Shown: piece after piece, positions 61,094-64,000 of the stretch | Layout: each line of letters starts with the position of its first letter | Position numbering within the stretch: the stretch's first letter is position 1 | From: Cytobacillus dafuensis | GTDB taxonomy: Bacteria > Bacillota > Bacilli > Bacillales > Cytobacillaceae | Direction of reading: 5' to 3' | Assembly (NCBI RefSeq): GCF_007995155.1 | Contig: NZ_CP042593.1 | Location: 4,196,001-4,260,000, forward strand | Length of the DNA: 64,000 bases | The notes under the pieces: generated by a model | The model's database searches: none | Told to the model about the DNA's origin: nothing | Seen by the model: the letters and a program-made list of their open reading frames with translations, nothing else | Made by a program: the position numbers and the translations under genes

Positions 61094-61116
61094 AATAAAG
61101 TTTATTCATTTATAAT
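61088..61116 (+). promoter_or_regulatory. promoter of the czcO-like gene
   Basis: TTGAAT (61088-61093) and TATAAT (61111-61116) are 17 bases apart. The -35 lies inside one ATTCAAA-N6-TTTGAAT box, and a second box follows at 61127-61146, so repression by an ArsR/SmtB protein is expected. Confidence 0.72.
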
Positions 61117-61126
61117 TGGTAATAAC

Positions 61127-61146
61127 AATCAAATGAATATTTGAAT
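61127..61146. promoter_or_regulatory. CadC-type operator box 4
   Basis: AATCAAA-TGAATA-TTTGAAT has one mismatch from the perfect form. It lies downstream of the -10 and 22 bases before the start of the czcO-like gene. Confidence 0.7.
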
Positions 61147-61167
61147 AATAAAAAAGGGTGTTCTAAA

Positions 61168-62214
61168 ATGTTAGATGTCGTTATTATTGGTGCTGGTCAA
61201 GCTGGCTTAGCAATGGGATATTGGTTATCCAAATCACAAAAACAAAATAAATTTCTCATAGTTGATAAAAGAGCTAGAGTCGGAGAAGTTTGGAGAGAGC
61301 GATACGATTCTTTAGTTTTATTTACACCTAGAGCCTACAGCTCATTGCCGGGATTAGCACTGAAAGGAAATGGTCACGAATTTCCTACGAAGGATGAGAT
61401 TGCAAATTATCTTGAAAACTACGCAAAACATTTCAGCTTGCCTTTACAACTTGAGACCGATGTTAATAAAATTAAAGAAGAAGAAGGTTTTTATAGCATT
61501 TACACAAATAAAGGAACGATTCTTTCAAAGCAAGTGGTCGTTGCTTCTGGTCCTTTTCATACGCCATTTATTCCGACCATTTCAAAGAATTCAAGTTCTG
61601 ATATTTACCATATCCATTCTTCCGAATATAAAAATTCGAATCAATTACAACCTGGTAATGTCCTAATTGTTGGTGGCGGGAACTCAGGGGCACAAATTGC
61701 AGCTGAACTTTCAGAAACTCGAGAAGTTCACCTTTCAGTGGGTCAAAAAATTCGATATTTCCCTTTAACCATTTTCGGAAAAAGCTCTTTTTGGTGGTTT
61801 GACAAAGTAGGAATTCTAAAAGCTACGAACCAATCAGTCGTTGGAAAAAGAATACAAAAATTAGGAGACCCCATTTTTGGCTTTGATCTAAAACATTTAG
61901 TTGAAGAACGTAAAGTTCACCTACACGCTAGAACGATAACAATTACCGATAAGAAAGTAGAATTTGAAAATAATCAAAAACTTGAAGTGCAAAACATAAT
62001 ATGGGCTACTGGCTTTAAAGCCGATTATAGCTGGATTCAAATCGAAGGAATATTAAATGAAAATGGACAGCCTATTCATACTCGTGGTATCACTAATAAA
62101 AAGGGGTTTTATTTTTTAGGGCTGCCTTGGCTGCATAAAAGAGGATCTTCCCTCCTCTTAGGAGTAGGGAATGATGCAGAGTTTTTATTTAAGGTGATTG
62201 ATAAAGAATGCTAA
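61168..62214 (+). CDS. czcO: flavin-binding NAD(P)H oxidoreductase, CzcO/FMO-like
   Basis: This 348-residue flavoprotein has the FAD motif VIIGAGQAGLAMGYWL at the start, WRERYDSLVLFTPRAYSSLPG, the NADPH motif LIVGGGNSGAQIAAEL near residue 165 and IWATGFKADYSWI near the end. It resembles CzcO (formerly TrkA-like) found next to the cation exporter CzcD in B. subtilis, a gene pair repressed by CzrA. Two CadC/CzrA-type boxes surround its promoter here, which supports a metal-stress role. The ATG at 61168 is used; the frame is open to a TTG at 61141 that lies inside the operator. Confidence 0.87.
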   Translation: MLDVVIIGAGQAGLAMGYWLSKSQKQNKFLIVDKRARVGEVWRERYDSLVLFTPRAYSSLPGLALKGNGHEFPTKDEIANYLENYAKHFSLPLQLETDVNKIKEEEGFYSIYTNKGTILSKQVVVASGPFHTPFIPTISKNSSSDIYHIHSSEYKNSNQLQPGNVLIVGGGNSGAQIAAELSETREVHLSVGQKIRYFPLTIFGKSSFWWFDKVGILKATNQSVVGKRIQKLGDPIFGFDLKHLVEERKVHLHARTITITDKKVEFENNQKLEVQNIIWATGFKADYSWIQIEGILNENGQPIHTRGITNKKGFYFLGLPWLHKRGSSLLLGVGNDAEFLFKVIDKEC

Positions 62215-62253
62215 TATAATATTATTGTACATATATTGACTGGAGGAATTCGC

Positions 62254-62454
62254 ATGGTTATCCAACCAAACATGTCTCCCCTATCCATTTTGGAAGCTTG
62301 GGAAAATACAAGAAAAGTATTTGAAAAACACAATGTTCCAATTACAACGATTTTATTGCAAGATTCCATTCATCCGGAAATACTCACGGAGTTACTAAAG
62401 GAGTTAAATGAATCAATCGGAAGCTCGGAAACCACCTGTATTGAAGGGGGCTGA
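62254..62454 (+). CDS. small hypothetical protein cotranscribed with the czcO-like gene
   Basis: This 66-residue soluble protein (SPLSILEAWENTRKVFEKHN near the start, PEILTELLKELNESIGSSE in the second half) has one Cys four residues from the end. GGAGG lies seven bases before the ATG at 62254. It follows the flavoprotein stop by 39 bases and precedes a terminator, so the two form an operon. I do not recognise the family; the helical pattern is like small redox- or metal-associated partner proteins, but no function can be claimed. Confidence 0.72.
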   Translation: MVIQPNMSPLSILEAWENTRKVFEKHNVPITTILLQDSIHPEILTELLKELNESIGSSETTCIEGG

Positions 62455-62500
62455 AAGGTTCCAACTAAGGAGTAGGTTACTCCTCTCGCAAATGTAGGTA

Positions 62501-62543
62501 AAAAAACCATCATGGATCACTCTTGATCCATGATGGTTTTTTT
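62501..62543. terminator. bidirectional terminator after the czcO operon
   Basis: AACCATCATGGATCA (62505-62519) pairs perfectly with TGATCCATGATGGTT (62524-62538), with A-run before and T-run after. It serves both the plus-strand operon and the convergent kinase gene. Confidence 0.93.
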
Positions 62544-62562
62544 GAAATAAATTGATTCAGAG

Positions 62563-63186
62563 TTATACGTCATATACCAAATCTGCATTACTAATTGGTT
62601 TTTCTGTATCCAAGTAATGTTGTTCACCCGGCCAGTATCTTCGCTCATACTTATTCAGTCTATCTTGAAGATCCCCAATATACGAATCACGATTTAAGAC
62701 TCTTTCATACCTCAATTCACGAGGGCAATCAATAAAAATAGTAAAATCGTAGAACCCTCTCCATTCTTTTCTTTGCAGAAATACACCCTCAATAAGAACA
62801 ATACTGTCAGCAGCTACTGTCATTTGTTTCGTTGAAGTTGAATCAGTAAATTTATCATAAAAAGATAAAGATATATTATGACAGCGATTATGTAGCCTTT
62901 CAAAAAAATCAGTTGTCAAGTTATTAACATCCCATTGCAAATAATAAAATTCATACCATTCTTCGTGTCCTGTTTCATATCGTTTATTTCTTTCAACAAT
63001 GTGATCATCAATATGGAAAACGACTGTATCAACGTTATTCTTATTTAATTCTTGTTTAATTTCTTTTACTAATGTCGTTTTTCCTGCCCCGCTTAATCCA
63101 TCTATTCCAACTATAAAAGGACGATCTTTATTGGAAATTATTGAAAATTGAAATATTATTTTTTCTGTTATTTCTTTAATGGACAT
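62563..63186 (-). CDS. P-loop kinase of the uridine kinase/AAA type
   Basis: This protein of about 207 residues has Walker A GIDGLSGAGKTTLVKEI near residue 30, FHIDDHIVERNKRYETGHEEWYEFYYLQWD (substrate region with DD pair), VLIEGVFLQRKEW and a lid with RELRYERVLNRDSYI. This is the pattern of uridine kinase-like NTPases common in Bacillus. I chose the ATG at 63186, after GGGGA. The frame continues to 63312 for 42 further codons without a good ribosome site, so the longer form is less likely. The substrate is not known. Confidence 0.8.
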   Translation of the reverse strand: MSIKEITEKIIFQFSIISNKDRPFIVGIDGLSGAGKTTLVKEIKQELNKNNVDTVVFHIDDHIVERNKRYETGHEEWYEFYYLQWDVNNLTTDFFERLHNRCHNISLSFYDKFTDSTSTKQMTVAADSIVLIEGVFLQRKEWRGFYDFTIFIDCPRELRYERVLNRDSYIGDLQDRLNKYERRYWPGEQHYLDTEKPISNADLVYDV

Positions 63187-63500
63187 CCATTCATCCCCGA
63201 TTCCGTCATACATTAATTGTTGAAAATAAATACTGTTATCTTGCCGCCATCCCTCTTCAGCTTCCAAATAAATAAATCCATTGCAATAACTAGATTTTAT
63301 CATAATATACAAATACTTCTTCTAAAAATAAAGAAAATAGCCATAGTTGTTCTAGAAATGTACCCAACTAATAGAATATAAAAGTTAAACCCTATTGAAA
63401 TCAATTTATCCGTTCTAAAACAAGATTTAAGTTTTAATTCCACAATTTTCATAATATAGTATATAATTGGGATTGCAACTATATATTAGGAGGGTTATTT
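63187..63500. other. 314-base divergent promoter region
   Basis: A -10 box TATAAT lies at 63462-63467 for the plus-strand gene at 63501, with a weak -35 (TTCCAC at 63438-63443, 18 bases away). The left part may belong to a longer kinase gene. No repeat is seen. Confidence 0.5.
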
Positions 63501-64000
63501 TTGAGAAACTTGAGGAAACTCGGAATTTTAACATTGTCTACTGGATTGTCCATTGGAATTCTAGCCCCAGGAGTAAGCGCAACATCACTAGTAAATAAGA
63601 ATCATACTAACGTACAAATCGCACAGGCAGAAAAGGTTGTTACAAAAAATGAGCTTATAAAGAAATTCAGGGAATTTTTCCCCCAGTTTAATTATTTAAA
63701 TGATAGTGACTTCCATATGGGGAGCGGCCATCATTTTCCTGGTGATGATACGATTCGATATGACTTAAACTTTCACAAAAAAGTAAACGGGAAACAAGAA
63801 TATGGATATGTTAGTTTTGTTGGTGATCAATTAGAGATTGAAAATTTTAATTATCAACCAGCTAATGCTGTAGATGCTTTATTTCCAGCAAAAGTAACAA
63901 AAGAAAAAGCGAAAGAAGTGGCTAAACAGTTCCTGAAAAATTTCCCTAACAGCGGTGAATATCAACTGCAAGATTTTGACCTCTACGACTACTTCCCAAG
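63501..64000 (+). CDS. exported YcdB/YcdC (PepSY-like) domain protein, 3' part off window
   Basis: A TTG at 63501 preceded by AGGAGGG opens a frame that stays open to the right edge (166 codons visible). It begins with a signal peptide (LRKLGILTLSTGLSIGILAP, cleavage near VSA). The mature part includes NELIKKFREFFPQFNYLND, GYVSFVGDQLEIENFNYQPA and VTKEKAKEVAKQFLKNFP. The last phrases are typical of the repeated YcdB/YcdC domain of exported Bacillus proteins, often joined to S-layer homology domains. The remainder lies outside the window. Confidence 0.82.
   Translation, partial: MRNLRKLGILTLSTGLSIGILAPGVSATSLVNKNHTNVQIAQAEKVVTKNELIKKFREFFPQFNYLNDSDFHMGSGHHFPGDDTIRYDLNFHKKVNGKQEYGYVSFVGDQLEIENFNYQPANAVDALFPAKVTKEKAKEVAKQFLKNFPNSGEYQLQDFDLYDYFP

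Overview
The window looks like a chromosomal segment of a Bacillus-type Firmicute (Bacillaceae, moderately low GC). The evidence is purine-rich Shine-Dalgarno sites of the AGGAGG type, frequent TTG/GTG starts, and genes with clear B. subtilis or S. aureus counterparts (mhqR/mhqO, cadC/cadA, bdbC/bdbD, a malK/malR-like two-component pair, accB/accC-pxp). I found no rRNA, tRNA, CRISPR array or intact transposase.

1-19,106 is a catabolic island, almost all on the minus strand. It holds a molybdenum hydroxylase of the CoxLMS type (coxG, coxS, coxL, coxM) with maturation genes (two XdhC-type proteins, a MocA-like nucleotidyltransferase, moaA). It also holds an ATP-dependent 5-oxoprolinase-like set (pxpA, two pxpB/pxpC pairs) with its own biotin carboxylase and biotin carrier, then an omega-amino-acid aminotransferase and an aldehyde dehydrogenase. 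Read as a pathway, this suggests: N-heterocycle to lactam (hydroxylase), lactam to open amino acid (Pxp/biotin module), amino acid to semialdehyde (aminotransferase), semialdehyde to acid (ALDH). A sigma-54 activator lies inside the island. Two sigma-54 (-24/-12) promoters precede the pxp operon and the aminotransferase. The substrate is inferred, not known.

19,365-26,606 is on the plus strand apart from one regulator. It holds an ABC exporter pair, then a second sigma-54 activator divergent from proline racemase, proline dehydrogenase and a BrnQ-type carrier. The racemase has a sigma-54 promoter identical over 17 bases to that of the aminotransferase.

27,102-33,210 holds unrelated small genes: an acetyltransferase, a frameshifted AraC regulator, a START-like protein, a secreted alpha/beta hydrolase, DinB, DUF2164 and a HAD nucleotidase. 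33,510-38,970 is a quinone/electrophile stress cluster (VOC protein, QueA-like, SDR, nitroreductase, LLM monooxygenase, MhqO dioxygenase, MhqR) with a recognisable MhqR box.

39,196-49,657 covers envelope, metal and redox genes: a two-component system with a VTT membrane protein, a CcdA-like protein with a His-tailed lipoprotein, an MBL hydrolase, cadC-cadA and bdbD-bdbC. ATTCAAA-N6-TTTGAAT boxes flank cadC and recur in front of a czcO-like flavoprotein at 61,168, so a CadC regulon is likely.

49,965-59,717 is a C4-dicarboxylate respiration block. It contains a MalKR/DcuSR-like sensor pair, a type-E (SdhABE/MfrABE-like) fumarate reductase without a membrane anchor, two-subunit class I fumarase, a small zinc-ribbon-like protein and a DASS transporter. 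An FNR-type palindrome lies at the distance expected for a -41.5 activator site. The right edge has a secreted helical protein, czcO, a P-loop kinase and a truncated YcdB/YcdC-type exported protein.

Several families of dispersed, palindrome-rich intergenic repeats are scattered through the window, some nested inside each other. One of them artificially lengthens the moaA reading frame.
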